A stretch of 64,000 nucleotides of DNA, from IMG/VR virus record IMGVR_UViG_3300034257_000053, positions 1 through 64,000 of that record; one strand, written 5' to 3'. The notes beneath the pieces are model-generated. The model was not told where the DNA came from, made no database searches, and worked only from the letters and a program-made list of their open reading frames with translations. Below are positions 37,734-46,764 of this stretch, in pieces (position 1 is the stretch's first letter; every line of letters begins with the position of its first letter). The position numbers and the translations under genes are program-made. Source of the stretch: a virus.

Positions 37734-39690
37734 GCGAAGGCTCGCCGAGCTTTTCGATCTCGCGCCGATCGTGCAGGCCCATACTTGGGGGCACGAGAAC
37801 CGGACCTATCCGCCGACCTCGGGCGTGCCGGGCAAGCGCGATCCTGCGCTGACGCCGTACATCATTCCGTTCGAGCGGTTCTTCGACCTGCCGTGCGAGG
37901 AGGTCCCGGAATCTCGTTACGAAACCTGTGTGCTGATCACCGGCACGCAGATGTCCAAGACCGACGCAATTCTCGATGCGATCGGAAGCCGCCTCGATAC
38001 GCGGCCGCGGCCGCAACTCTATGTCGGTCCGTCGAAAGATTTCGTGACGGACCAATTCGAGCCGCGTCTGATGACGCTGTTCGATGAAGCGCCGCGGCTG
38101 GCAGCGCGGGTAGCGCGCGGCAAGCGCAACAAGAAGGTCAAGAAATACGTCAACGGGGTTGGCGTCCGCCTCGCCTGGGCGGGATCGCCGACGTCGCTGT
38201 CATCGGATCAGGCCGGCGACATCTATGTCGATGAGTACGACAAGATGTTCGCGTCTGGGCGCGGCAACCCGTTCGTCAAAGCCAAGGCGCGCGCCGACAC
38301 CTACGACGATCGCAAGATCGCCCTCACCTCGACGCCGAGCAAGGGTCTTGTCGGCATCGAGAAGGACGCGAAGTCGGGCCTTGAGTTCTGGCAGCTCGTC
38401 GACCCGAAGGATCTGCAGAGCCCGATTTGGGTGCGCTGGCAAACCGGCACGCGGCATCACTTCGCATGGTGCTGTCCGCATTGCGATGGCTGGTTCATTC
38501 CGCGCTATCGCAACCTCGCGCATCCGAAGGACGCGTCGCCGGCCGAAGCCCGGCGCAACACCTGGCTGGTGTGTCCGCGCTGCGAGAAGAAGATCGACGA
38601 GCGCCACAAGACCGCGATGAACACACGCGGCGACATCGTGGCGCCGGGTCAGAAATTCGACAGGAGCGGAAAGGTCGTCGGCGATCCGATCGACTCGACC
38701 GTGCTGTCGCTATGGGTGTCCGGTCTGTGCTCACCGTTCGTCACTTGGGGCGAGCGCGTCGAGGAAGTGATGCTCGCGAAAGCGAGCGGCGACAGCGAAG
38801 CCGAGGCCGATGCGTTCAACAAGGTCGGCGAACTGTATTCGCCGCTCGGCCTCAACGTCGCCGAGTGGAAAACCGTCGCCGATCACCGTGCGCCATACCG
38901 TGTCGGCGAAGTGCCGGATGACGCGGTCTATCTCGCGCTCACGGTCGACGTGCAGAAAAATCGCCTGCCATGGGTGATCCGCGGGCACGGCGCGCGCGCA
39001 ACGTCTTGGCTGATCGACTCCGGAAACCTGCTCGGCGAGACCGTCGAGGAACTGGTCTGGGACGAGCTTGCCGATCTGCTGCAGGATCCGATCAACGGCA
39101 TTCCGATCCGACTGTGCCTGATCGACTCCGGCTTCCGACCCGGCAAGCCGATCACGCTGCCGCTGAATCGCATCTACGAGTTCTGCCGCCGCTTCCCGCG
39201 GCAGGTGCGCCCGACCAAGGGCTCGTCGAACCCGATGCGCGTGCCGCTGGTGACGTCGAAGATCGAAGTCACGACCGCCGGCACGAAGTCGAAATACGGT
39301 CTCGAGCTCCTGCGGCTCGATCCCGATCACTTCAAGTCCTGGGTGCACGAGCGCCTTGAATGGCCGTCGGACAAGCCCGGCGCCTGGCATCTCTATGAAG
39401 GGGTGTCGGAGGACTACTGCAAGCAGATCGTTTCGGAAGTTCGCGTGGTAGCGCCGTCGGGCAAGGCCGCATGGGTGCAGCGATCGCGCGAGAACCACTT
39501 CCTCGACTGCGAGGCGCTGCAGGCCGCGGCCAGTTGGGTGATGAACATGCAGCGGATGACCGAGGACGCTGCGCAGCGCCTTATTCGCCAGCGCGACGCA
39601 CTCAGGGTCTCGAAAGAAGAATTGCCTGCGCCGGCCGCGATGAAGGCGAAGGGTGTTCGGCGACTGTCACAACTTAACAAGCGGACATGA
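37681..39690 (+). CDS. terminase large subunit (lambda GpA family)
   Basis: A 669-residue protein from GTG 37681. The ATPase N-terminal half has CVLITGTQMSKTDAI in the Walker A position and GDIYVDEYDKMF as the Walker B region. CCPHCDGWF and CPRCEKKID form the zinc-binding site usual in GpA. The C-terminal half holds the nuclease (LALTVDVQKNRLPWV, IDSGFRPGK). It cuts and pumps DNA into the prohead. The overlap with the small subunit gene suggests coupled expression; no ATG lies near the start. Confidence 0.9.
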   Translation: MTHSPAHQSERERHRTLERRLAELFDLAPIVQAHTWGHENRTYPPTSGVPGKRDPALTPYIIPFERFFDLPCEEVPESRYETCVLITGTQMSKTDAILDAIGSRLDTRPRPQLYVGPSKDFVTDQFEPRLMTLFDEAPRLAARVARGKRNKKVKKYVNGVGVRLAWAGSPTSLSSDQAGDIYVDEYDKMFASGRGNPFVKAKARADTYDDRKIALTSTPSKGLVGIEKDAKSGLEFWQLVDPKDLQSPIWVRWQTGTRHHFAWCCPHCDGWFIPRYRNLAHPKDASPAEARRNTWLVCPRCEKKIDERHKTAMNTRGDIVAPGQKFDRSGKVVGDPIDSTVLSLWVSGLCSPFVTWGERVEEVMLAKASGDSEAEADAFNKVGELYSPLGLNVAEWKTVADHRAPYRVGEVPDDAVYLALTVDVQKNRLPWVIRGHGARATSWLIDSGNLLGETVEELVWDELADLLQDPINGIPIRLCLIDSGFRPGKPITLPLNRIYEFCRRFPRQVRPTKGSSNPMRVPLVTSKIEVTTAGTKSKYGLELLRLDPDHFKSWVHERLEWPSDKPGAWHLYEGVSEDYCKQIVSEVRVVAPSGKAAWVQRSRENHFLDCEALQAAASWVMNMQRMTEDAAQRLIRQRDALRVSKEELPAPAAMKAKGVRRLSQLNKRT

Positions 39691-39697
39691 GGGCGAA

Positions 39698-39949
39698 ATG
39701 GACCGCAGGAAATTCCTCGCCGGCAGCGCTGCCGCCGCCGCGCTTGTGCTCGTGCCGGCCGACGCCTTGCGGCGCGTGGTCGACGTCGCGCCGAGGCTCG
39801 CGGACGCGAATGATTTTCAGAGCTTCCAGGCGATGTTGCTGCGGAAGGTCGCGGACGCGATGGCAATGCCGTACGAGGCGTTGATCGCAGACTTCAACGC
39901 CGCGTCCTACAGCGCTTGTCGCGCTCGCGTTGCGGAGCTTGCGGCCTGA
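39698..39949 (+). CDS. small protein: Tat-like signal plus portal-like motif
   Basis: An 83-residue protein. It begins MDRRKFLAGSAAAAALVLV, a textbook twin-arginine export signal (RRxFL plus hydrophobic stretch). The rest (LLRKVADAMAMPYEALIADF then NAASYSACRARVAELA) resembles the GLSYEQLSxDxxxxNYSSARAALIE block of the portal protein encoded two genes later. The combination may be a mosaic remnant or a real small export protein. It sits between the terminase and the head-joining gene. Confidence 0.45.
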   Translation: MDRRKFLAGSAAAAALVLVPADALRRVVDVAPRLADANDFQSFQAMLLRKVADAMAMPYEALIADFNAASYSACRARVAELAA

Positions 39950-39950
39950 C

Positions 39951-40169
39951 ATGGCGACGACCGAGGAGCTCGAGGAGGCGAGACGCATTCGCCGCGTGCT
40001 GATCACCCAGGGCGGCGTGAAAAAGCTGACCGAAGGCGACCGCACGATGGAGTTCTCGCTGCCGTCGATCAGCACACTCGACGCCTACATCAACCGGCTC
40101 GAGTCCGAACTCGGAGTTCCGCTCACCTCGTTCACCAAGCGCATCCAGTCGCGCCCGGTCTGGTTCTGA
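39951..40169 (+). CDS. head-to-tail joining protein (lambda gpW-like)
   Basis: A 72-residue protein. EELEEARRIRRVLITQGGVK, then TMEFSLPSISTLDAYINRLE and the end SRPVWF follow the size and pattern of lambda gpW (helix, beta hairpin with EF, helix with YI-LE). Position between terminase and portal is also as in lambda. gpW plugs the portal after packaging. Confidence 0.75.
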   Translation: MATTEELEEARRIRRVLITQGGVKKLTEGDRTMEFSLPSISTLDAYINRLESELGVPLTSFTKRIQSRPVWF

Positions 40170-40181
40170 TCGAGGGTCAGC

Positions 40182-41801
40182 ATGGACAACGCGCCGGCCA
40201 TTCTCGGACCGGACGGCCTGGCCGTTCGCCGCCGCCCCCGTATGGGCGCGAACGCTTTCGTCGGAGCGTCGCGCACGCATCCTGACCTTGCGCTGTGGAC
40301 GCCGTGGAATTATTCGCCGGCGACGGCAATGCATCAGGATCGCGACATGCTCATGTCGCGCATCCACGACGTCGGCCGGAATGACGGCTGGGCGTCCGCC
40401 GGCATGTCGCGGATGGTCGATGCGGCGATCGGCGCGAAGCTCAATCTGTCGGCGACGCCCATCGCGAGCCGGCTTGGCATCGAGCAAGAAGAAGCCGACG
40501 ACCTCGCGGATAAGATCGAGGATGCGTTCGACGAGTACGCGAACGATCCGCGCTTCTACAACGACGCGCAGCGTCGCCAGCCGTTGGGCGGGCAGATCGC
40601 GACGGCGTTCCGTCATCGTCTCGGAGATGGTGAGGCCTTCGGCGTTCTGCACTTCGACGAGAGCCAGCCAATCTCGACTTGTCTCGAGGTCGTACATCCG
40701 GATCGCTGCAAGACGCCGAAGGGACGTCGCGAAGGGGATGGCGTTCGAACGGGCGTAGAACTTGGCAAACGCGGCGCGCCGATCGGCTATCACTTTCTGA
40801 CGCAGCATCCCGGCGAACGCACGTTCGGATTTCCGGGGCTCAATCAGCAGACGGCCTACGTGCCGCGCTGGACATCGTTCGGCCGGCCGATCGTCGTGCA
40901 CATGTTCGAGACGACGGAAGCCGGGCAGGTGCGCGGCGTCCCGGTGCTGGCGACGGTTGTCAAGAAACTGCGCATGCTCGGCCGCTACGATGAGGCCGAA
41001 CTGCAGGCGGCCGTACTGAATGCGGTGCTTGCTGCCTTCATCGAGTCGCCGAACGACCCCGAGCAGATTGCCAACGCGATCGGCGCCGGCGGTCCGGAAA
41101 ATGCGGATCTGTCCGCGCGGCAGGAATTGCGCACCACGATCTATGACGAGGTGCCGGTCAAGGTCGACGGCGTTCGGATCAACTTCCTTGCGCCTGGCGA
41201 CAAGGCGAACTTTCTTGATGCGAAGCACCCGAACGCGGTCTACGAGCCGTTCGTTCGCGCGGCGCTTCGCAACATCGCATCGGCCCTTGGCCTCTCCTAC
41301 GAGCAGCTCTCGATGGATTGGGGCCAGGTCAACTATTCGTCGGCGCGCGCGGCGCTGATCGAGGTCTGGCGCGGTGTTACGGCGCGGCGCGACCTGTTCG
41401 CCGCGATGTATCTGCAGCCGATCTATTCCGCCTGGCTCGAGGAAGTGCTCGACAAGCGCATCGTCATTGCGCCGAAGAAGGCGAAGCCGTTCCGCGAGGC
41501 GGTCGGTGCATGGACCAGCGCGGAATGGATCGGCCCCGGCCGCGGCTGGGTCGATCCGTTGAAGGAAGCGAATGCGGCGATCGCGCGCATCGCCTCCGGT
41601 CTGTCCAACTACAAGCGTGAGTGCGCCGAGCAAGGCATCGACTGGAAGGACAACTTCCGTCAGGTCTCGCGCGAGCGCCGTTGGATGGACCAGCACAAGG
41701 AACTGCAGTTCTCACTCGACGGCGTGCCGATGCCGCCGGAGCCGGATCAAGACACGCAAGACGCAAATGTGCGTCGCACTGCGGCAGGGGCAGCGGCATG
41801 A
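40182..41801 (+). CDS. portal protein (lambda GpB family)
   Basis: A 539-residue protein. The N-terminal part has RDMLMSRIHDVGRNDGWASA. IASALGLSYEQLSMDWGQVN then YSSARAALIEVWRG is the strongest family signature, followed by DLFAAMYLQPIYSAWLEEVL. The dodecameric ring forms the DNA entry vertex and docks terminase, then gpW. The C-terminus is proline- and Asp-rich. It overlaps the protease gene by four bases. Confidence 0.9.
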   Translation: MDNAPAILGPDGLAVRRRPRMGANAFVGASRTHPDLALWTPWNYSPATAMHQDRDMLMSRIHDVGRNDGWASAGMSRMVDAAIGAKLNLSATPIASRLGIEQEEADDLADKIEDAFDEYANDPRFYNDAQRRQPLGGQIATAFRHRLGDGEAFGVLHFDESQPISTCLEVVHPDRCKTPKGRREGDGVRTGVELGKRGAPIGYHFLTQHPGERTFGFPGLNQQTAYVPRWTSFGRPIVVHMFETTEAGQVRGVPVLATVVKKLRMLGRYDEAELQAAVLNAVLAAFIESPNDPEQIANAIGAGGPENADLSARQELRTTIYDEVPVKVDGVRINFLAPGDKANFLDAKHPNAVYEPFVRAALRNIASALGLSYEQLSMDWGQVNYSSARAALIEVWRGVTARRDLFAAMYLQPIYSAWLEEVLDKRIVIAPKKAKPFREAVGAWTSAEWIGPGRGWVDPLKEANAAIARIASGLSNYKRECAEQGIDWKDNFRQVSRERRWMDQHKELQFSLDGVPMPPEPDQDTQDANVRRTAAGAAA

Positions 41802-43219
41802 TCCCATTCCATCAGGTGCGGCGTCGGTTGTTCAATCAGCCACTCTTGGTGACGCAAGCCGCTGGCGAGGCTGTCAGCACCGTCGTGCTTGAGCGGCTGA
41901 TGGAAGGCCGCGGTGGCCAGGGCAGTGCGGAGGATAGCGGCGAAACGCGACAGGGTTTTCGCGGCACTCAGCGCGCAGACGGGTCGGTGGAAGTCTACAA
42001 GGCGCGCACCAGTCGCTTCTACGGCGACTATCCGATCGATCCCGACTCAAACGGCCGCCCAAAACCCTATCGCCGCACCGAGCAGGGTACGGCGATTATC
42101 ACGATCATCGGCGAACTGGTGAATCGCGGTGCTTGGGTCGGTGCATCGTCCGGGCTCGTGTCCTATGAGGGCATCAAGCACCAAGTGCTGACGGCGCTTG
42201 CCGACGCGCGCGTGCGCAACGTCATCATGGACTACGAGACGCCTGGCGGCGAGGTGGTCGGCGCGATGGAGTGCGCCGCGGAGATCCGCAAGCTCGCTGC
42301 CGAGAAGAATGTCGTCGCGGTGGTCAACGGCATGGCGTGCTCGGGTGGCTACAAGCTTGCCACGGGCGCCCGGCGCATCGTCACGATGGCAAGCGGCCTT
42401 TCCGCGCACATCGGCGTGGTGATGCTGCATATGGACTGGTCGGCGTGGCTTAAAGACAACGGCATCAAGCCGACCTTCATCTTCGTCGGCGACCACAAGG
42501 TCGACGGAAATCCGTTCGAGGTGTTGCCCGAGTCCGTGCGCGCGAGATTTAAGGGCGAGTGCGAAAAGTATTACGCGGATTTCGTCGCGACGGTTCTCGC
42601 GGGCCGCAAGAATCTGACCGAGCAGCAGGTCCGCGCGACGCAGGCGCTCGCCTACAAGGGCGACGATGCGGTCAAGCTCGGTCTCGCCGACGAGATCGGC
42701 ACCTTCGAGGATGTTCTGGCCGAGCTGTCTCGGCCGACCACGCGTTCCACCTCCAAACCGATGAGGAGCTCGACCATGGCCAACGAGAATACGGCCGAAA
42801 ATCCGGACGTCGTCACGCGCGGCGATCACGACAAGGCCGTGAAGACGGCAGGCGACACCGCCCGCACCGAGGGTGAGTCCGTCGGTGTCAAGAAGGGCGA
42901 AGATGCCGCGAAAGCGCGTGTCTCGGCGATCATGAATCACGAGGAAGCGAAGGGTCGCGAAGCGACCGCGCAGAGCTTCGCCCTCAATACCGCGATGACG
43001 GTCGACGAGGCCGTTGCGGCGCTCAAGACCGTGCCGAAGGCCGAGGCCGGCAAGCCGTCGTTGGCTGCCGAGATGCGCAGCGAGCCGAAGCCGAATCTCG
43101 GCGAGCCGCCGGCGCCTGCCGGCACCCAAGGCGCCAAGAGCAACTACGACAAGGGCCGCGAGATCGCGATGCGCGCCAAGGGCAAGGATCCGGCCGCTGC
43201 GGCTGCCGCCGCGAGGTAA
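41798..43219 (+). CDS. prohead protease (S49/SppA-like) with C-terminal scaffold
   Basis: A 473-residue protein. Residues 100-310 form the S49 peptidase: VRNVIMDYETPGGEVVGAME, then VVNGMACSGGYKLATGA with nucleophile Ser182, and LSAHIGVVMLHMDWSAWL. In phage members a lysine completes the dyad. Residues 327-473 are a charged, helical scaffold-like region. The layout matches lambda C with the Nu3 scaffold nested in its end. It processes head proteins and shapes the prohead. Confidence 0.88.
   Translation: MIPFHQVRRRLFNQPLLVTQAAGEAVSTVVLERLMEGRGGQGSAEDSGETRQGFRGTQRADGSVEVYKARTSRFYGDYPIDPDSNGRPKPYRRTEQGTAIITIIGELVNRGAWVGASSGLVSYEGIKHQVLTALADARVRNVIMDYETPGGEVVGAMECAAEIRKLAAEKNVVAVVNGMACSGGYKLATGARRIVTMASGLSAHIGVVMLHMDWSAWLKDNGIKPTFIFVGDHKVDGNPFEVLPESVRARFKGECEKYYADFVATVLAGRKNLTEQQVRATQALAYKGDDAVKLGLADEIGTFEDVLAELSRPTTRSTSKPMRSSTMANENTAENPDVVTRGDHDKAVKTAGDTARTEGESVGVKKGEDAAKARVSAIMNHEEAKGREATAQSFALNTAMTVDEAVAALKTVPKAEAGKPSLAAEMRSEPKPNLGEPPAPAGTQGAKSNYDKGREIAMRAKGKDPAAAAAAAR
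42776..43219 (+). CDS. internal start: scaffold protein (Nu3-like)
   Basis: In-frame ATG 42776 within the protease gene is preceded by gaggag (42763-42768) at seven bases, an ideal ribosome binding site. It would produce a 147-residue protein (MANENTAENPDVVTRGDHDK), very charged, with SNYDKGREIAMRAKGKD near its end. Lambda makes its scaffold Nu3 in the same way from inside gene C. Expression is inferred from the site. Confidence 0.65.
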   Translation: MANENTAENPDVVTRGDHDKAVKTAGDTARTEGESVGVKKGEDAAKARVSAIMNHEEAKGREATAQSFALNTAMTVDEAVAALKTVPKAEAGKPSLAAEMRSEPKPNLGEPPAPAGTQGAKSNYDKGREIAMRAKGKDPAAAAAAAR

Positions 43220-43288
43220 CGACGTCCAGTAGCGCGACGACATTCCGTGCCGCGCGCATATCCCCGAAACGCTAACGGAGGTTAGGTC

Positions 43289-43942
43289 ATGGAGACCGCC
43301 ACGTACGATCCCACCGGCCTGATCGCCGGGCCGTTCCCCATCGTGTCGAAGTCCGGCACGGTTCTCACCGGGCAAAATCTCGTGCGTGGCACCGCGCTCG
43401 GCCGCATCCTTGCCGGCGCCGTGACCGTCGCGGCCAAGGCCGGCGGCAACACCGGCGGCGGCACGCTCACGCTCGATGCGACCACGCCGAAGCTCGCCGG
43501 TGCGAAGCCTTCGGTCATCGAAGTGCGGGCCATCGCGGCCGCGACCAACAGCGGAACCTTCCGCGCGACGGAAGTCGCCGGCGGGGTCCGCACGTTCCTC
43601 GGCGATTTCGCGGTCGGCGACACCTTTGCCAACAAGGTCAAGTTCGTCGTCGCCGACGTCGGCGCCGACTTCATCGTGGGCGACGGGTTCGACATCACGA
43701 TCGCCGCCGGCAGCAAGAAGCTGGTGAAGTCGCTCGCCGCGGCGGTCGACGGCTCCGAAAAGCCGTTCGCGGTCCTCGCGGCCGACGTCGATGCGACCGA
43801 TGCCGATCGCGCCGCGCCCTATTACGTGTCGGGCGAGTTCGCCACCAGCAAGATGACCTTCGGTGCCGGCCATACGGCCGACACGGTCGAGGACGCGTTC
43901 CGCGACAACAACACGCCGATCTTCCTCAAAGTCCTCAACTGA
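43289..43942 (+). CDS. head decoration protein (lambda GpD-like)
   Basis: A 217-residue protein. PIVSKSGTVLTGQNLVRGTA then LGRILAGAVTVAAKAGGNTG and VLAADVDATDADRAAPYYVS follow the head-decoration family; lambda GpD is about half as long. A strong ggaggt site precedes the ATG. Trimers would stud and stabilise the expanded capsid. A central beta-rich insertion (residues about 60-150) accounts for the extra length. Confidence 0.8.
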   Translation: METATYDPTGLIAGPFPIVSKSGTVLTGQNLVRGTALGRILAGAVTVAAKAGGNTGGGTLTLDATTPKLAGAKPSVIEVRAIAAATNSGTFRATEVAGGVRTFLGDFAVGDTFANKVKFVVADVGADFIVGDGFDITIAAGSKKLVKSLAAAVDGSEKPFAVLAADVDATDADRAAPYYVSGEFATSKMTFGAGHTADTVEDAFRDNNTPIFLKVLN

Positions 43943-44054
43943 TCCGGCGGGCTGTTCCGCCGAACGCGTTTCCCGAAATCACCAGCGGGCTTTTGGGGCG
44001 CGGCTGCAGCGATGCGGCCGCGTCACGGCCTCGCTCATTTTCACGGAGGTTGCT

Positions 44055-45077
44055 GTGCAACTCTACGATACGATGACCCTGCTGGGGATGGTCGATGCGC
44101 TCGACAAGCCGCGCCGCTTCATCTTCGACCGCTTCTTCTCCACGGCGACGATCACGTTCGACACCGAGGAGATCATGTTCGACAAGATCTCCTCGTCGCG
44201 CCGCATCGCGCCCTATGTGTCGCCCGACATTCCCGGCAAAGCGCAGGCTCTGCGCGGGTCGGTCGCGCAGACCTTCAAACCGGCTTATGTGAAGCCGAAG
44301 TCTCCGATTGCGCCCGGTGCGGTGATCAAGCGCCGGCCCGGCGAGCGGATCTCGGGCGAGATGTCGCCCGCGGAGCGGTTCGACCGCATCATCGTGCAGA
44401 CGCTCGAGGACCACGACAGTGAGATCGCCCGCCGCGAGGAACTCATGGCGATCGAGATCATGCGCACCGGGAAGGTGATCGTGGAGTCCGAAGACTTCCC
44501 GCGCATGGTGGTCGACTTCGTACGCCCCGCGGGGCACACCAAGTTGCTCACCAGCGGCGATCGCTGGGGCGAGACCGGCGTGGTGCCCAGCGAGAACATC
44601 GTGACGTGGGCGCAGGAAGTGCATGATGGCTCCGGCGCGCATCCGAGCCAGGTCATCATGGACCCGCTCGCGGCCGGCTTGTTCATCAAGGACGAGAAGG
44701 TCCAGAAGATCCTCGACAACCGCCGGCAGCGCGGCGGCGAGATGCAGTTCATGGGCCAGAACACCGGCCAGGGCATCGAAGCCGTGAGCCTCGGCTCGAT
44801 CGGCCAGTTCGAGTTCTTCCAGTACCAGCAGCTCTACAAAGAGGGCGGCACCACCAAGAAGATGATGCCCGACTACACGGTGCTGCTCGGCTCCGCCGGT
44901 ATCGAGGGTTACGCCACCTACGGCGCCATCCAGGATCTCGAGGCGCTGCGCGCGATGGAGCGCTTCTCCAAGATGTGGGAGGAGAAGGACCCCTCCGTCG
45001 CGATGCTGCTGACGCAGTCCGCGCCGCTGCCGGTGCCGGCGCGCGTCGAAGCGTCGGCCTGCATCACGGTCCGCTAG
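44055..45077 (+). CDS. major capsid protein (lambda GpE family)
   Basis: A 340-residue protein from GTG 44055 with cggaggt just upstream. FDTEEIMFDKISSSRRIAPY then VSPDIPGKAQALRGSVAQTF, DHDSEIARREELMAIEIMRT and VIMDPLAAGLFIKDEKV match the GpE capsid family in order and length. It forms the icosahedral shell together with the decoration protein upstream. The 112-base gap before it is non-coding. Confidence 0.9.
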   Translation: MQLYDTMTLLGMVDALDKPRRFIFDRFFSTATITFDTEEIMFDKISSSRRIAPYVSPDIPGKAQALRGSVAQTFKPAYVKPKSPIAPGAVIKRRPGERISGEMSPAERFDRIIVQTLEDHDSEIARREELMAIEIMRTGKVIVESEDFPRMVVDFVRPAGHTKLLTSGDRWGETGVVPSENIVTWAQEVHDGSGAHPSQVIMDPLAAGLFIKDEKVQKILDNRRQRGGEMQFMGQNTGQGIEAVSLGSIGQFEFFQYQQLYKEGGTTKKMMPDYTVLLGSAGIEGYATYGAIQDLEALRAMERFSKMWEEKDPSVAMLLTQSAPLPVPARVEASACITVR

Positions 45078-45170
45078 GCCGCCCTCACTCCCGAATGAAG
45101 GTCACCCCGCGCCGGCGGTGTCGGCGCGGGGATGTTCGCGTTTCTGCGGTCATCTGAATTTGAGGGCGCC

Positions 45171-45548
45171 ATGGCGAACGCACTGAAAAAGACAATCACG
45201 ACCACGGTCACGCTGACCGTCGGCAAGGACGACAGGGGCCAGCCGATCGAGAAGCCGCCCGGTACGCCGGTCGAGCTCGATGCGGATGAGGCCGACTCGA
45301 TCCTCAAGCGCTTCGGAGGCGCGGAGGTCGGGAAGAAAGGGGTGACGGCCGCGGAGGCCCCCTCCCAGCAGCAGAAAAAGGAAGCTGGGGGCGATGGCGG
45401 CGGCGATGAGAAGGTCAATCTCGGTGACATGACGCGCAAGCAGCTCGACGCGTATGCGCAAGAGCGTCACGAACTCGACACCACCAAGCTGCAAAGCAAG
45501 GGCGATGTGATCGAGGCGATTGAGGCGGCCGCGAAGCCGAAGGGCTGA
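45171..45548 (+). CDS. lambda FI-like head completion protein
   Basis: A 125-residue protein. ATG 45171 (MANALKKTITTTVTLTVGKD) is preferred over 45132 because of the gaggg site and protein-like start. The middle is disordered and Gln/Gly-rich (APSQQQKKEAGGDGGGDEK). The end (MTRKQLDAYAQERHELDTTK, then VIEAIEAAA) is a small helical SAP/FI-like domain. Lambda FI aids DNA packaging; the match here is by position and shape. Confidence 0.5.
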   Translation: MANALKKTITTTVTLTVGKDDRGQPIEKPPGTPVELDADEADSILKRFGGAEVGKKGVTAAEAPSQQQKKEAGGDGGGDEKVNLGDMTRKQLDAYAQERHELDTTKLQSKGDVIEAIEAAAKPKG

Positions 45549-45952
45549 TGCCCTCGCGGTTTGCAACCGAATTGGCGGCTCGGTCTCCAGTTCTCGACGA
45601 TTATTTCGGCGAGATGCTGCGGATCGAGCCGCAATCGGAGGGCGGGGAGTTCCTTGCCGAAGGCGCCGATCCTGATCGCCCGGCATACGATATCGTCGGC
45701 ACGTTCCGGCCCAAGACCTCTCTCGTGCCGATGCGGCAGACGCTCGGCGGTTCATCGGCCGATGCGGTGAACGTTACCGCGTCGCTGGACCATTTCAGTT
45801 TCCTCAAGTCGGTGCTCGGCGATCCCGCGCGCTGGCCGCGTGCGGGGGACCGTATCGTGCGCACGGAAGAACCGGGCACGCCGCGCTTCAAGGTCTCGCG
45901 CGTGTTCGATGACGGGCTCGTCCGGCACGGCTGCGTCGTGGTGCCGGTCTAA
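45548..45952 (+). CDS. head-tail joining protein (lambda FII-like)
   Basis: A 134-residue protein sharing one base with its neighbour at each end. It is beta-rich (LRIEPQSEGGEFLAEGADPD, FRPKTSLVPMRQTLGG) and ends RFKVSRVFDDGLVRHGCVVV. Size and position after the FI-like gene suit the FII connector that seals the filled head and receives the tail. Sequence similarity is weak by eye. Confidence 0.5.
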   Translation: MPSRFATELAARSPVLDDYFGEMLRIEPQSEGGEFLAEGADPDRPAYDIVGTFRPKTSLVPMRQTLGGSSADAVNVTASLDHFSFLKSVLGDPARWPRAGDRIVRTEEPGTPRFKVSRVFDDGLVRHGCVVVPV

Positions 45953-46764
45953 TGAGCAACCTGGTTTCATTCGCGCTGCGGCTGATCGTATGCCGCGCGC
46001 TGCTCAACAAGACCTTCGCCGGTGCGCGCGTGCTCAATCAACCCGTCGAACCGCTCGACGATCTGCTGGCTGACGGCGCGCCAAAGATTCCGCTGCTCGC
46101 CGTGTTCACCTCCGATGTCGAGCGCGATGGAGAAGGCCGCGACCTGACGGGCGCGGAACAGACGATCGGCATCTCGATCCAGGTGCTGATCCCGCCGGAA
46201 GTCGAGATTGCCGCGCTGGCGTTCAAGGCGCGCGGCGCGGGAGCGGCCGCGCTGATCGACTTTACCTGGCGCCAGGTTGCCCGCGCGCTCGTGGTCGAGA
46301 CCGGCCCGTGGGCGAAGCTGTTCTCGCTATTCGTCGCTCACATTGAAAAGATAATGTCGAACTCGGTCCTCTATGAAGTGACCGACGATGCGACACGCCG
46401 CGGCCTGCGTATCCCCGCGGCGGAGTTCAGCATGTCGTGCCGCACCGTGATGGAGCCGAAGTGGGGCCGCCCGCTGGCCAACCATTGGCTTGCGCTCGAC
46501 GAAGCGATGCGCACCGAGGCCGAACTCGTGCCGCTGGCCGACATGGTCAAGGATCTGATCGAGAAACCCGATGGCATGCCAAACTGGCGCGTCATTCAGG
46601 CAGCGTTCGGCTTTGGCGACGCGGAGATGCGGGCGTCGGGCCTGATGCCGGCCGACATCACCGAATCCGGCGAACCTGCGCTGCTTGAGGAGGATGGGCT
46701 TACGATCGAGCCTGCCGATCTCACGATCTCGACCCCGTTCACGCCGACTCCCACTGTTCCATGA
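45952..46764 (+). CDS. hypothetical structural protein between head and tail modules
   Basis: A 270-residue protein. Residues 1-170 (FALRLIVCRALLNKTFAGAR, IGISIQVLIPPEVEIAALAF) look like a globular alpha/beta domain. The C-terminal part contains MPNWRVIQAAFGFGDAEM. It lies exactly where the lambda-type head genes give way to the P2-type tail genes, so it may adapt the two. No family recognised. Confidence 0.45.
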   Translation: MSNLVSFALRLIVCRALLNKTFAGARVLNQPVEPLDDLLADGAPKIPLLAVFTSDVERDGEGRDLTGAEQTIGISIQVLIPPEVEIAALAFKARGAGAAALIDFTWRQVARALVVETGPWAKLFSLFVAHIEKIMSNSVLYEVTDDATRRGLRIPAAEFSMSCRTVMEPKWGRPLANHWLALDEAMRTEAELVPLADMVKDLIEKPDGMPNWRVIQAAFGFGDAEMRASGLMPADITESGEPALLEEDGLTIEPADLTISTPFTPTPTVP

